From Epiperipatus broadwayi (lineage: Eukaryota > Onychophora > Udeonychophora > Euonychophora > Peripatidae), in the NCBI GenBank assembly GCA_028023455.1, contig JAQFVV010013326.1, forward strand, positions 45,001-109,000: a stretch of DNA of 64,000 nt. Direction: 5' to 3'. Below, piece after piece: positions 38,305 through 55,262 of this stretch. Each line of letters opens with the position of its first letter. Position 1 is the stretch's first letter. The translations under genes were made by a program, and so were the position numbers. The notes under the pieces were generated by a model. That model was given only the letters and a program-made list of their open reading frames with translations. It had not been told where the DNA came from and did no database searches.

Positions 38305-39248
38305 AACAACATAAAAATAATTTTCAAAATGAATTATGTAAATGAGCATAGTTAATAAAAAGAATCTGATATTTTTAGCATGCAGCAGTTGAAAGCCATC
38401 AGTCACAGTCAAGAGGGAAAAATGACTGCCGAAAGTAAAGCAATGCATTCTCAAAAGAGAGAAAATATAATGCTGAATGAAGTAGTTTTTAGTAATTACT
38501 TACTATTAAACGTCAAATGGAAAGTGCACATAGATTTTAATTAAATAAACAATTTAGAAATAAATGAACTGTACAATATATTCCATAGCAATTCCCAAAA
38601 GTAAACTAGATAAATTATTGTCAGTAATATAATTTTATTGCACTTAATATATTGTTAAATTAATGCTTCAGCAACCAGAAATAAACTTGCTGATATATAT
38701 ATATGTGTGTGTGTGTGTTTAAGTTGTGTGTATTATTCATTTTCATTTAAATGACTGAGATTATCTCACTGTGGTCATGTCATAAAATAAATATTCATGA
38801 ATTGAAGCCAAGTTCTGATGAAAATGACACATAACCCCAGAAACATTAGAGTCTGATAATAATATTTGCTGTTAAGAAAAATAAAACAGTGTCAAAATGA
38901 AATTTTATACTAGCTTTTCTTTAGGATGTACATTTTTGTTTATCGCCTGATATCCAAAATAACAAAAACAAATATATTTTTTATTTTTCTGTTTTTTCTT
39001 ATTAACACAGTTCATTTTTATTTTACTATCTATTAATTAAGTAACAAATTTTATTTTATGAAAAATAAAAAAAAAGGCAATTTACAATTGATTTATCTAT
39101 GTGTATAACATAATTCAACATTTGTAGTAGACATTAGTTTTAGTCTGTTTTGAAAGACACATAAGAAATTGAAAAATTTGAAGAACAAATAAAAAATTTT
39201 TTTTTAAAAATGTGTAATTTGCTGTTAGTTTGTATGATCCATTTTTAC
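38305..39248. other. AT-rich non-coding sequence
   Basis: A (TG)n patch sits at 38,703-38,719. No gene or recognisable repeat seen. Confidence 0.6.
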
Positions 39249-39819
39249 AACTATCTAAATTTAATAGCTGAAACAGACTTTCATATGACCCACCATCTTC
39301 ACACTATCTTATAACACTGATATACCTGAACACACATATGTCTAAAAGATAAATAATCATCAATATCTGTATTTCATGCTAAACCAGCCATCATTAGTTG
39401 GTCCAGATTACCATCTCTACACATATATGCCCTGTACATGAGGGGTCAGATTGACTTTAGGACAACATGGGTATGACAATAATCTCAGCCTCAGGGTGGC
39501 CTTTGAGCATTCCGTCATCAAATTTTCAATTGGATGGACAGTTGAAGAGTTGGAGTGTGGAGTAGATTGAAGCCTGTCCATTAAAGTAGGAGGATTTTCT
39601 ATCTTAATATATATCTGAGTACTTGTAGCATATATGTGTAGAGATGGTAATCTGGACGAACTGATGATTGCTGGTTTAGCATGAAATATGTTTATTTGGT
39701 GATTATTTATCTTTTTGACATATGTGTGTTCAGGTGTATTAGTGTTATGAGATAGTGTGGAGAGTGGTGGGTCATGTGAAAGTCTATGCTTATACCCTGT
39801 CTATTAACTATCTAAATTT
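39249..39819. mobile_element. Fold-back SINE-like pair with 14-bp flanking direct repeats
   Basis: Two arms of roughly 170 bp are inverted relative to each other (about 39,275-39,445 and 39,600-39,795): for example ATGACCCACCA.C and CACACATATGTC on the left and their reverse complements on the right. The whole unit is flanked by the identical 14-bp string AACTATCTAAATTT (39,249-39,262 and 39,806-39,819), a candidate target-site duplication. The arms belong to the same family as those at 50.9-52.45 kb. A 14-bp duplication suits target-primed retroposition better than most DNA transposons. Confidence 0.65.
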
Positions 39820-40036
39820 CTAAAAAAAATTAAAATGTTCAGTTTATCAAACAGATTTCTCAGTTTGACTTCAGTGGCTCCATGCAGTGGATTAAAGCAA
39901 AAACTGAAAGAAAAATCAAATGTAGTAGTATACTATACAAGTACCAGAAATTGTGTACTTTGATCTTTATAAGTTTGCATAAAATAATTTGAATGGAACA
40001 AAACATTTTTGTATAGTCATTAACTGAAAATATGGT

Positions 40037-40110
40037 ACTTGGGTATTATTCCTGAAACCTAGGAAAGATAGGATGACTTTTCACATATGCGATAAAGGCA
40101 TAATCTTATG
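40037..40110 (+). repeat. Solo arm of the 41.5-kb hairpin family
   Basis: TTGGGTATTATTCCTG followed by A.CC.AGGAA.GATAGGA matches the arms of the hairpin at 41,543-41,715. It may be the left end of a larger unit reaching 41,713, because that hairpin's right arm lies in the opposite direction. Confidence 0.5.
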
Positions 40111-40379
40111 ATCATTAAATAAACCCAGTTTTTTTTCTCATCAAAAAATGTGTTTTTTAACATGCCCAAAATGTGTTTTACAAATGTGTCAGCCAAACCT
40201 ATTATATACGTGCATTATTGGAGATTGCTGATTCAGAAGTTTACATTTTAAAGTTACTTGTTAATTATTGTGAATTTTTTTTAGCATTTTAATTTCAACT
40301 TCGTTATTTACTTGTGCATTTTGATTTTGGTTTTTTTTCAATTTCAAGTTTGTTATTGACTTCTGCCTTTTTTGAATCT

Positions 40380-40945
40380 TTGTCAAAAAACCATCTGATA
40401 AAAATGCTGCAATTTATAGTTATGTTTCTATTTACAAATTGAATTAATACATTGACTTCGTTATTACTGCTGTTGTTTCTTTTTTATCTGATCAAAGTAC
40501 TGCAATTTACAGTTATTTCTGGAGTCTAAAAACCATCTGCTCAAAGTCTTGCAATTTGTAGTTATTTGTCCAGTCTAAAAACAATCTGATGAAAGTGCTG
40601 CAAATTTTAGTTATGTTTCTATTTATGGTACTTGTTATTACTGCTGTTGTTTCTTTTTTATCTGATCAAAGTGCTGCAATTTACAGTTATGTTTCTATTT
40701 ACTAATTGAATTAATATGTTGACTTTGTTATTACCGCTGTTCGTTTTTTGTTATCTGCTGAAAGTGCTGCAATTTACAGTTATTTCTCCAGGCTAAAAAC
40801 CATCTGATCAAAATGCTGCAATTTACAGTGATTTCTCCAGTTGAACCAATCATAGTTCTGCAATTTACAGTTATTCTTCTATTTTTCTAATTCAATTAAT
40901 ACATTAACTTTTCTTTTCAAAGTGCTGCAATTTACAGGTTTTTTC
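40380..40945 (+). repeat. Degenerate minisatellite with GCTGCAATTTACAG core
   Basis: About nine copies of a core TGCTGCAATTTACAGTTAT, usually preceded by CATCTGATCAAAG and followed by TTCTCCAGTCTAAAA or TTCTATTTACTAATTG, occur over about 560 bp (near 40,405, 40,500, 40,547, 40,598, 40,671, 40,767, 40,815, 40,858, 40,921). Spacing is about 48 bp or multiples near 70-95 bp, so there are two higher-order unit types. No coding frame. Confidence 0.75.
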
Positions 40946-41542
40946 TTTAACTAATTGAATAAATATGTTGATTTTGTTGTTATTGTTATTTTTATTTTTT
41001 GACATTGTTTAAAAAAAGAAATTGCCATTTGTTTACTCCAATTACTTGGCAAAATTTCATTTACAGCATATATTGTGCAATCACATGCACTACAAGCATT
41101 TAAGAGAAGAAGGAAGGGCAGGGAGGGGGCTGACAATTGCTACTTTATATGCAAGAATTCCATTCCAAGATTTCTACTACACCAGATGTTTTATTTCAGA
41201 TTTCAGTAAGTAGTCTCTGTGTGTATGATTAATGTTTTGTGAGTGATTTTAAAACTTTGGTATTATTCTTTGTTGAAAATCATTCAATTCAATTTAGTTT
41301 GAAAGTGTTGTCTGCATAAGTGTATATTTCATTGAATAGTTTCTTTTTGCTTTTTAAAAAAATATATTTGTGTTAGGTTAATTTCATACAGAAAAACAGA
41401 TCATGTATGGCTTCATTTGCAGACAATTTTTTTAAAATTGATAGAATAAAGTGTAAAAATTTGGTTGTTTGAGTTCTATATTGCATACAAGTACATGTAT
41501 ATCTCCGATAATATTAATTTTTGTGTATTTTTCTACAATTAA

Positions 41543-41715
41543 TGGGTATTATTTCTGCAATCAAGGAAGGATAGGAAGACTTTTTACATTCATATCAAAG
41601 CATTGCTAACTTTTTAATGTTTGATATTGTCAAAATAACACCATTAAAAAGTTAGTAGTATATTGATACACATGTGAAAACTTGTCCTATCCTTCCTTGG
41701 TTGCAGAAATAATAC
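41543..41715. repeat. Hairpin MITE, about 75-bp arms
   Basis: Left arm GGGTATTATTTCTGCAA.C followed by AAGGAAGGATAGGA, continuing to CTAACTTTTTAATG, is repeated as a near-perfect reverse complement ending GCAGAAATAATACCC. Only about 20 bp separate the arms, so the DNA or RNA would fold into a long hairpin. No coding capacity. Confidence 0.8.
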
Positions 41716-41734
41716 CCAAGTATTGAAAATTAAG

Positions 41735-44086
41735 CAACAATACAAAATGAATCAACAAGCTATTGCTATCTACATCTCAAACAAAAAATCAAGAATTTTC
41801 CTAAGCCAGCCCATAACTGGTCCAGGGACTACATTAGGTGGGATCTGGTCCATAATGATAAATTAAATACTTCCTCCTCCATCATAATTGACAGTAACCT
41901 ATATGCTGGTAACAGCATGATCATACAAATTCTTAATTTTTTCAAAGCCAAATTAACCAAATATCCTCATGAGTCAAATCATAAATCCCCAGCTATAAAC
42001 CACAGCATAACTGAAAAAAGATATTATCACTAAACTATCTTCTAGGTCAGAGAAAACTCATCTAGGTCTCTATGCCATCCCACAATTTATCCTACTTCAT
42101 CTCAAAAAATTTTCAGTTCCAATCATACATAGAATAAATGGTCTCATATCTATCAAACCTCTTGACATTGGCAGCCTGTACCCTATAGAGATGGTGATTT
42201 TTCTCAAGAAGACATTATTATTCCCCATTGAGAATATGAGGCCCATATCTATGACCCCATTAATGATAAAGGTGGTTGAATCGATAATCAAGGATAAGAT
42301 CCAGGATAAGGTCCTTCCATTCATATCCCAGTACCAGTTTGCCAAGAAGGGTTTTTCAACCACTGATGCAATAGCATTATTCATGATGATAGTCAATTAC
42401 ATTAGAATCATGAGGAAATCTAAATCAGTAGTCATCCAGCTGGACATTGCTGGTGCCTTCAACTCTGTCAGAACACATTACTTCATCAACCTTCTTGCCA
42501 AATTTGATATCCCAACTGGAATAATCAATATAGCAAATATCCTCAAAAACAGGGATATCTCCATCTCTCTGAATGGAACAATCTCACCATCTTTTGGCCC
42601 AACAAAATTTCTATTTCACAGGGTTCTCCTCTGAATGCCCTGCTATTTTTAATCTACAATAATCCTCTATTAATTAGACTTGAACAAGACCTCCCTAGGA
42701 TATTCATATTCACCCTTAATATATCCATACCCCACATAGAATATATGGATGATCTGGTTGTTTTTCTCCCATCACAAAAGCTAATCCCAAAGCTTGCCGA
42801 AATGGTCCATGCTTTTTCTTTCAAGTTGGGACTGACCTTTAATTTAAATAAATCCTCAGCATGAAAAATATACTCTGGAAACACCATCCCCTTTCCTTAT
42901 ACTGCCATACTCCAAAAGTTTCTGGGTTTTCTAATCTACAACTCACTCCTTGCATTGAAGAACCATACATGACTCCCTTCTTCTCTCAATCCAAAAAAAC
43001 CATTCATTCATAATCCAATGTTTATTTGTCACTAAATATGAAAACTTCACTGCTCAATATCCTGGTGTTCCTAAAGATTCATCAAAAAGATAAATTCACT
43101 ATGTGCAAGACTTATGTGGATAGGAAAGACCATGGCCATCAGACTGAGGGGCCTCTATAGGCACAGAAAACTCAATGGGCTATCACTGCACTCTGTTATA
43201 ACATTTTGTTTCCAGCATTAACATAACATCATCCTTAATCTATCTTGCTGTTTTCTGGAAGCATCATGCATTAAATCTGTCTGTCCTACAGACACCCCTC
43301 CTACTACCATTAGGAATTGGTTGTCATCCTTATTGCTAAATATTGCAAAAAAATATCCATCTACCTAATCAGGTTAACTCACAGAAAATTAAGTACTGGG
43401 AAGCATACCATCTAATTAATGAAGAACCCTCCCCCTAATGCTAACTCTTTCCAATCATTTAATCATTAAAAAGCTTAAATAGTGGCATCTAGAGATAAAA
43501 ATTTTAGATTTTTTGATTAAAATAAACTGGAATGCTCTGCCCACATGTCATTTTCTGGTCTATTATGGAGGGTTCTCAGGCTTGAACCTGGTCTGCCCTT
43601 TAGGTAAATGGTATGATGACACAATGATACATATTTTGAGCCATTATACTTCACTCCATTGAGACAGAAATTCTATCATATCCATATACAAAGCTACAGT
43701 GCCTCTCTCACCAGTCTGATTTCCAGCATATCTATTGGGATCTTTCCATCCATAGGAATCATAACCTTTCTGCTGTTTGCCTATTGGTCAAGTAGGTGTG
43801 CTCTCATTTATGGTTCCATCTTGGTTGACCATAAGAAATTTACTTCTGGCAAAACTTCAGGCCATCAGAAACAGAGATGAAAAATTAGCTCCAACATACA
43901 TCTACAATACTACGTGGAGCCTTATAGTAATGGACAATTTGTAATTCAACAGTTGATTTTTTTCCCCAGATCATAGGTATTGGGTTATGTAACCTTTTTT
44001 TTTATAATTGCTGTTAATATAATAACTATGTTACTGCTATAATGTAATTCTTTGAATCACAATAAAATTTCTTGATAAAAAAAAAA
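41735..44086 (+). mobile_element. APE-type LINE, diverged copy 3
   Basis: Homologous along its length to the 46-49 kb LINE but clearly more diverged. It starts just after the hairpin MITE, downstream of the endonuclease domain, and ends with an AATAAA (about 44,061) and an A-run that passes into (TA)n. Unlike copies 1 and 2 it has no (AAT)n on either side. Confidence 0.8.
41750..43944 (+). pseudogene. LINE reverse transcriptase, copy 3 (broken)
   Basis: RT segment in frame 42,191-42,634: NMRPISMTPLMIKVVESIIKD, QLDIAGAFNSV (box A) and LKNRDISISLNG. QGSPL is damaged near 42,620. The catalytic YMDD is intact at 42,742-42,753 in another frame. The later part has NWNALPTCHF and a CCHC knuckle in which the last cysteine is replaced and the spacing altered (CPLGKWYDDTMIHILSHY), then AYWSSRCALIYGS and a terminal RNRDEKLAPTYIYNTTWSL with stop at 43,942-43,944. 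Many stops; cannot be active. The RT and zinc-knuckle order is that of the R1/Jockey/I group of non-LTR elements; clade not settled. Confidence 0.82.
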
Positions 44087-45000
44087 TATATATATATATT
44101 ATTTAATAAATAAAACAACTAGAATAATTTTACATATATTATCAAGATTAGAGTTGATATTCAATTTATAATCATGAAAATATTTTTATATAAATGGTTC
44201 AAGAATATATATTTTTTCCCTCTCATAAATTTTTTTTCTTGAAGCTGAATAAAACAAACTCCAACAATTGAAAATATTAAATAGGATTCCCTAGAAGCCA
44301 AGAATACTGGGATGAGGGATAGGGGATATAAACACCTGGTCACATTATTTTTTTAATATCACATTTACTTGGATAATTTTTTTTCATGTGTCATAGCATC
44401 GCGAACCCACAACTGTCTGCAACCAACCACCTGCCTGCAAGGTGGCTGCGATGATATCTCGGCCAACAATGCTTGACTAAATTTTTATAATTTATAACAT
44501 TTTTTTCTCTCATAATTTAATTAAAACATTTTCTTCTATAATAAATATTGACTTTTTAAAGCCTGTATAGCAAAAAAAAAATAGTAAATTGTAAGCCTAT
44601 AATAATTAAAATATTGAATCGGGAAAATATTTTTGTATGGCACTTTAATTAGCAGTCTATTAATAATAGAATATGTACATATCTAAAATTAACTAAATAG
44701 TGATATTTTCAATTAATATTCAGCTTATATACAGAATATATGAAACTGTTTTTCTTTCTTTATATGATTTCAATGTTATGAATAAAATAAGAACTTATAC
44801 AATAATACATGTTCTATACAAAAACTTCATATAAAATTATTAAAGCATATATATATATATAACTTTGCAATTGGAAAACAAAATAAAAAAAAAATATAAC
44901 CTATATACAAAACATTTCTTTTTCTATCAAATATAAAAATATAAGAAGTGAGGAAATGATTTTTTTAAAAAATGCATGTATACAGTCTATCTTAAAAATA
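44087..45000. other. AT-rich non-coding sequence
   Basis: Contains the SINE copy listed separately and short (TA)n runs at 44,088-44,100 and 44,850-44,862. No gene recognised. Confidence 0.6.
44375..44480 (-). repeat. tRNA-derived SINE, copy 2
   Basis: Reverse-complement relative of 4,908-5,025. On the minus strand it reads GTCAAGCATTGTTGGCCGAG (A-box-like), then TTGCAGGCAGGTGGTTGG, GTGGGTTCGCGATGC (B-box-like, with a short deletion against copy 1), TATGACACATG and an A-run. The two copies about 39 kb apart in opposite orientation establish the repeat family. Confidence 0.68.
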
Positions 45001-50876
<5,876 letters not shown>

Positions 50877-52450
50877 ATAATTAGAAAGGAATTGAACTCA
50901 GAGTTTCAAATATCCCTACAGCTATGTGCTTCATCTTATACTATTGATACAGATGATCACATACATGTGAAAAAAATAAATGATCTCCAATATAGGTATT
51001 TTATGCTAATCCAGCATTCATCAGTTAGTCCAGATCACCATCTCCCACACATATATAAAATCAATGCTCAGTTTATAATAAGATAGCAAATCTTCAAACT
51101 TTAATGGACAAGCTTCAGTTTTCTCCACCCTTCAAATCGTCAGCCATCCATATTATAAATCCAATGATGGGACACTCAAAGCCCTTGTTGATGCCAATAT
51201 TATTGTCATACAATGTTGATTTTAAGTAACTCTGACCCCTCACATAGAGGAACTTAAGATGTCATTTAAATAAACAGAATGGGGATGGGCAGAATATAGG
51301 CTTAATATGTAATATTCAAATATAAGTGTATGTAATTAGAAAAATTTGAACTCAGACATTCAAATTTCCTACAGCTATGCACTCCATATTCAAACTAATA
51401 CACAGGACCACATTTATGTGAAAAAAATCTTCAATATACATATTTCATGCTGAACAAACACTCATCAGTTGTTCCAGATCATCTCCTATGCGTATGCACA
51501 AACAGTGCTCAGTTTCAAGACAGCAAATCTTCAAACTTTAATGGACAAGCTTCAATCTTCTCCAACACTCAAAGTCTTTGTTGATGCCAGTACTTATTTT
51601 ATGCCAATATTATTGGCATACTCATGAAAATGGATATGACAAGAATATTGGCATCAACAAGAACTTTGAATGTTTCCATCATCAAATTTTCATTGATATG
51701 GATGGCTGAAGAGTTGGAGGGTGAAGAATATTGATACTTGTCCATTAAAATTTGAAGATAAGCTATTTTAATATAAATTGAGTACTGATTGTATATATGT
51801 GTGGGAGATGATGATCTGGACCAACTGATGAGTGCTGATTCAGCACAAAATATGCATATTAGTGATCACATATCTTTTTTACATGTATGTGGTCATGTGT
51901 ATCAGTTGTATAAAATGGAATGTATAGATGTATGCAGCTTGAAAGTCTTAGTTCATATTTCTTCTAATTATATTAAATTTAGTATAGATATATTTATGTT
52001 TGAATATTACATATTCAGCCTGTATTTCACCCATCCCTCTTCTGTGTATTTAAATGGACGTATCAAGGTCTTGGGTGTAAGGGGTTATAGTGACTTAAAG
52101 TTAACATGGACATGACAATAATATTGGCATCAAGAAGAACTTCACCTGTTTCATTATCAGATTTTCAATGATATGAATGGTTGAAGAGTTGGAGAATGGA
52201 GAAGATTGAATCTTCTCAATTAAAGTTTGAAGATTTGCTATCTTAATGTAAACTGAGTACTGATTGTGCATACGTTTGGGAGATGTTGATCTGGACTAAC
52301 TGATGAGTGGTAGTTCAGCACAAAATATGTATATTAGAGATCATTTGTCATTATCACATGTAGGTGGTTATGTGCATCCATTGTATAAGATGGAATGCAT
52401 AGCTGTAAGGAGCTTGAAAGTCTGAGTTCAAGTCCCTTCTAAATATATAC
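50877..52450. mobile_element. Nested inverted SINE-like repeats (four arms)
   Basis: Four related blocks of 300-370 bp occur as two forward (about 50,877-51,250 and 51,330-51,640) and two reverse (about 51,640-51,985 and 52,075-52,450). Shared strings include TTGAACTCAGA, CATCAGTTAGTCCAGATCA.CATCTCCCA, AGATAGCAAATCTTCAAACTTTAAT and GATGCCAATATTATTGTCAT. At the right end GAGTTCAAGTCCC (52,424-52,436) fits a Pol III B box, suggesting a tRNA-related SINE organised as inverted copies. Same family as the unit at 39.25-39.82 kb. The frame 51,789-52,115 (108 codons) lies in the repeat and is not taken as a gene. Confidence 0.65.
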
Positions 52451-52829
52451 ATGTAACAGCTTGGTATTCCATTTAAAATGCTGCTAATAAATTACAACAG
52501 CATTGCCATTGTTTTATTTTGAAATAATGATTTTTAAAAGCAATGACACATAATAAAAAAAATAACCATCTAATTATTTCTTTTAAACTCCCAATAACTG
52601 TTCAATAACTGTTAAAATAATGCGATGATAAGCTCTATAAATATATCTTGCACACCGAAAGTGAGAAAATGAATTTCTATTTAAGAATCTATTAGATTTA
52701 TTACTATCCAATGAAATTAAATTGCTTAGGGTAATATTTTTAGATAATTAACAAACTAATTTTTTTTCTCAATTGATAATCAATTTTAGAAACACTGTTT
52801 TTAAAAATCTTTAATTCATCAATTTATTA
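52451..52829. other. AT-rich non-coding sequence
   Basis: Nothing recognised. Confidence 0.6.
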
Positions 52830-53490
52830 AAGTGCCCATATCATGAAATACAAAACAAACTTTTTTTAACTATAATATTTAATTTTATTCAAAATAATAT
52901 ATTTTTATGCATAATTTACAGTACAGTAATTTACATTTTTTTATACACATTTTAATTATTATGATTTTCTGGTGACAATATATAATTAGTAATTAATCTT
53001 TGAGATGCTGATTTTATTAATTGTTTATGAAGCTCACAATATCCAGACATACAACCATTTAGTTCTCGGTGGAATTTAAGAGCATGTTAATGATTAGTGT
53101 CATTAATAAGAAAATAATAATTGATTACGTTCTTTTTTAAAAAGCAAAAACAGAATGTGAGTTAAAATGTAAAATTAACACACACAATGTTTGAACAAAT
53201 TTATATTATAATTTTGTAAAATTTAATATGTGTATACATAAAATGTGGAAATCATGATTTTAATTTCATTATTGCATAAAAGCTTACTATTATAAAGTGC
53301 TGAAAATATTGAAATTACTAAGATGAAAGTCAAATTCCAATAATGTGCTATTACTTTCAAGATAATATAAGTGCACAAAATTTATTATTTAAAGTAATAG
53401 CGCATTATCGGAAATCGACTTCTGGTGAAACACGAATTGCGTAACTTCAAAATCATGTTAAATAAGTCCGCATAAACAGAGACCCAGGTG
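52830..53490 (-). mobile_element. Pogo/Tigger-like element, deleted copy
   Basis: Reverse-complement relative of parts of 58,868-59,805. The 5' end (read on the minus strand) is CACCTGGGTCTC at 53,490 followed by GCGGACTTATTTAACATGA; about 330 bp of subterminal sequence match, then an internal deletion joins it to the last part of the transposase trace (ALKF.RELNGCMSGY region at about 53,045-53,095) and its 3' flank. The other end of the element is missing near 52,830. Confidence 0.7.
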
Positions 53491-53699
53491 TGTATATATA
53501 TATTTAAAAATTTTACTTGAGCATTGAAATAAATGGAACAGATATCCATTATTTATTATCAATCTTCAATTTCTTTAAATCATTATAACTCTTTTTAAAC
53601 TGACATAAATTTATTGTTAATTTGTTTAATTTTATAACTAACTTCAAGCAATTTCTTGGCAAATATCTCAATATTTTTTTATTTAACATACTGGTAACA

Positions 53700-54025
53700 A
53701 CATAATTTTTCCATTTCAAAACAAAAAAAGATCTAAACATTTTTGTGGATGTATGTTACTATATATAGCTGAATCAAAGTGTTGTAAAGAAAAAATATTA
53801 AAGGAGAATGAATTTTTATACAAGCATGTGAAAAGTAAAAGTAATAATGATTTAATGACTGCTTCAGTTTTTTTGGATCATGAAAGGACACGTAAATATA
53901 AATGTAGGTTTGATATTGAAAGTGTTAAGATTCTTTATAAAGAGAGAAATCATAATAAAAGAAAAACTAAGGAGGCAATTTTAATAAATGGAAATAAAAT
54001 GAATATAATTAATAGACAATGCTAA
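53700..54025 (+). pseudogene. GIY-YIG endonuclease fragment of a second Penelope-like family (PLE-B)
   Basis: The frame 53,753-54,025 (90 codons; in frame upstream with HFCGC) contains a degenerate GIY-YIG core LLYIAES (usual form YIGE), a following KEKILKENEFLYKHVK segment, and the conserved end HERTRKYKCRFDIESVKILYKERN then KRKTKEAILI. This is the pattern H...H..FD..nvkil..e...kR...Ea..i seen at the end of Penelope-type nucleases. The sequence differs strongly from PLE-A in this window, so it is another family. RT is absent. Confidence 0.6.
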
Positions 54026-54200
54026 CATTAAAATTAGGGATCAGGGAATTTGAGTTAATGACGTTTGCTTCCTTAATGTTTTTTGAATTTAAGGCAGTTG
54101 AGGAGGATTAAGGAATTAACTGCAAGTATTTTTGCCGATTGAAATGCTATATATAATTACCATTATATTTATTATTTTTATTGTTATTACAATAGTTTTT
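54026..54200 (+). repeat. PLE-B 3' flank, dispersed repeat
   Basis: After the coding end, GGATTAAGGAATTAACTGCA and AATTACCATTATATTTATT match the minus strand of 34,540-34,665. Likely the terminal repeat of PLE-B. It ends near (TA)n at 54,228-54,240. Confidence 0.5.
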
Positions 54201-55019
54201 AATTAACATAAATTTTGTTTGTATTATATATATATATATAAGTGTATGTGTGTAAAATAATAACATTCTCACTAAAAATATACTATAGGTAATAGCTTTA
54301 AATTATAGTAATAGTAACAAATAAACATTAATAATAGAAAAATTATACAGAAATACAGTATTTTTGATCATTTAAATTGTAATCAATATCAATGAACTTA
54401 TATGTGTTAAATTATAATGACGGTAAAAAGTAAACAGTAATAATACAAAAATTATAAAGAAGTATTTTTGATTATAATCTAAATAATCGGAAGTAGTTCA
54501 ATATAATTTCTAAAAAAAATTACCATTATTTAATGAATTTTTTTTTTACCATTATTATAATTTAAAACTGTTATATATATATAATTAAATTAATAAAAGT
54601 TACTTTCAAAGCATATTTAATTTGGAAAAGAGAAAATTCAAAAATAGAAATCATTTCTTGTACATAATAAATTTGTTTCAAAACTAATTAAAATTCTATT
54701 AATATATTTCATTATCAATTAGGTGCTACAAAATCTCTACTGAAAACTTCTGAATTAATTCTTGAAAATTTCCAAACCACACATTCGAAAATATTGTTTC
54801 TAGGAGTGAAAAAACTTAAATAATTTCAAGATACATTTTCACTGAGGTAGACTTTTCAGTAATTTATCATGAACACACTTCTAATGTCTTTCATTTGTTA
54901 TTTATGTTTATCTTATAAAAATGACATTAGTAAAAATTACAAGCAGCAATAGCATTTATTGTATTTTTAATAAATTGACAAATGACAAACAATCATTCTT
55001 TATCAGGTCACAAATTATT
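54201..55019. other. AT-rich non-coding sequence
   Basis: No gene seen. Confidence 0.6.
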
Positions 55020-55262
55020 ATATTTAATATAATACACCTTAATTGACACTCTACAAGGCAGTTTAACATATGATGTATTTTATCCCCTTTTGCCTATAGT
55101 TTCAACTGTCCAGTAGTCATCATCAGAGATATATGTTTAAATATTGTAGTTCTGATATGACTGATAGACAGTTCAAACTGTAGGCAAGAGAAGATAAAAT
55201 AAATCATATGTTAAATTGCATTATAGAATGTTAATTAAGGTGTATATGGTATATTATATCTA
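55020..55262. repeat. Hairpin MITE-like element
   Basis: Arms of about 105 bp: TATAATACACCTTAATTGACA and AGTTTAACATATGAT on the left recur as reverse complements on the right (55,150-55,258). CAACTGTC.A..AGTCAT lies near the centre of both arms. No reading frame. Confidence 0.7.

Noticed and set aside
42097-42396. Minus-strand frame within LINE copy 3
   Set aside because: Antisense to a recognisable RT segment on the plus strand.
51789-52115. 108-codon frame in the SINE-like array
   Set aside because: Lies within an inverted repeat whose other copies do not keep the frame.
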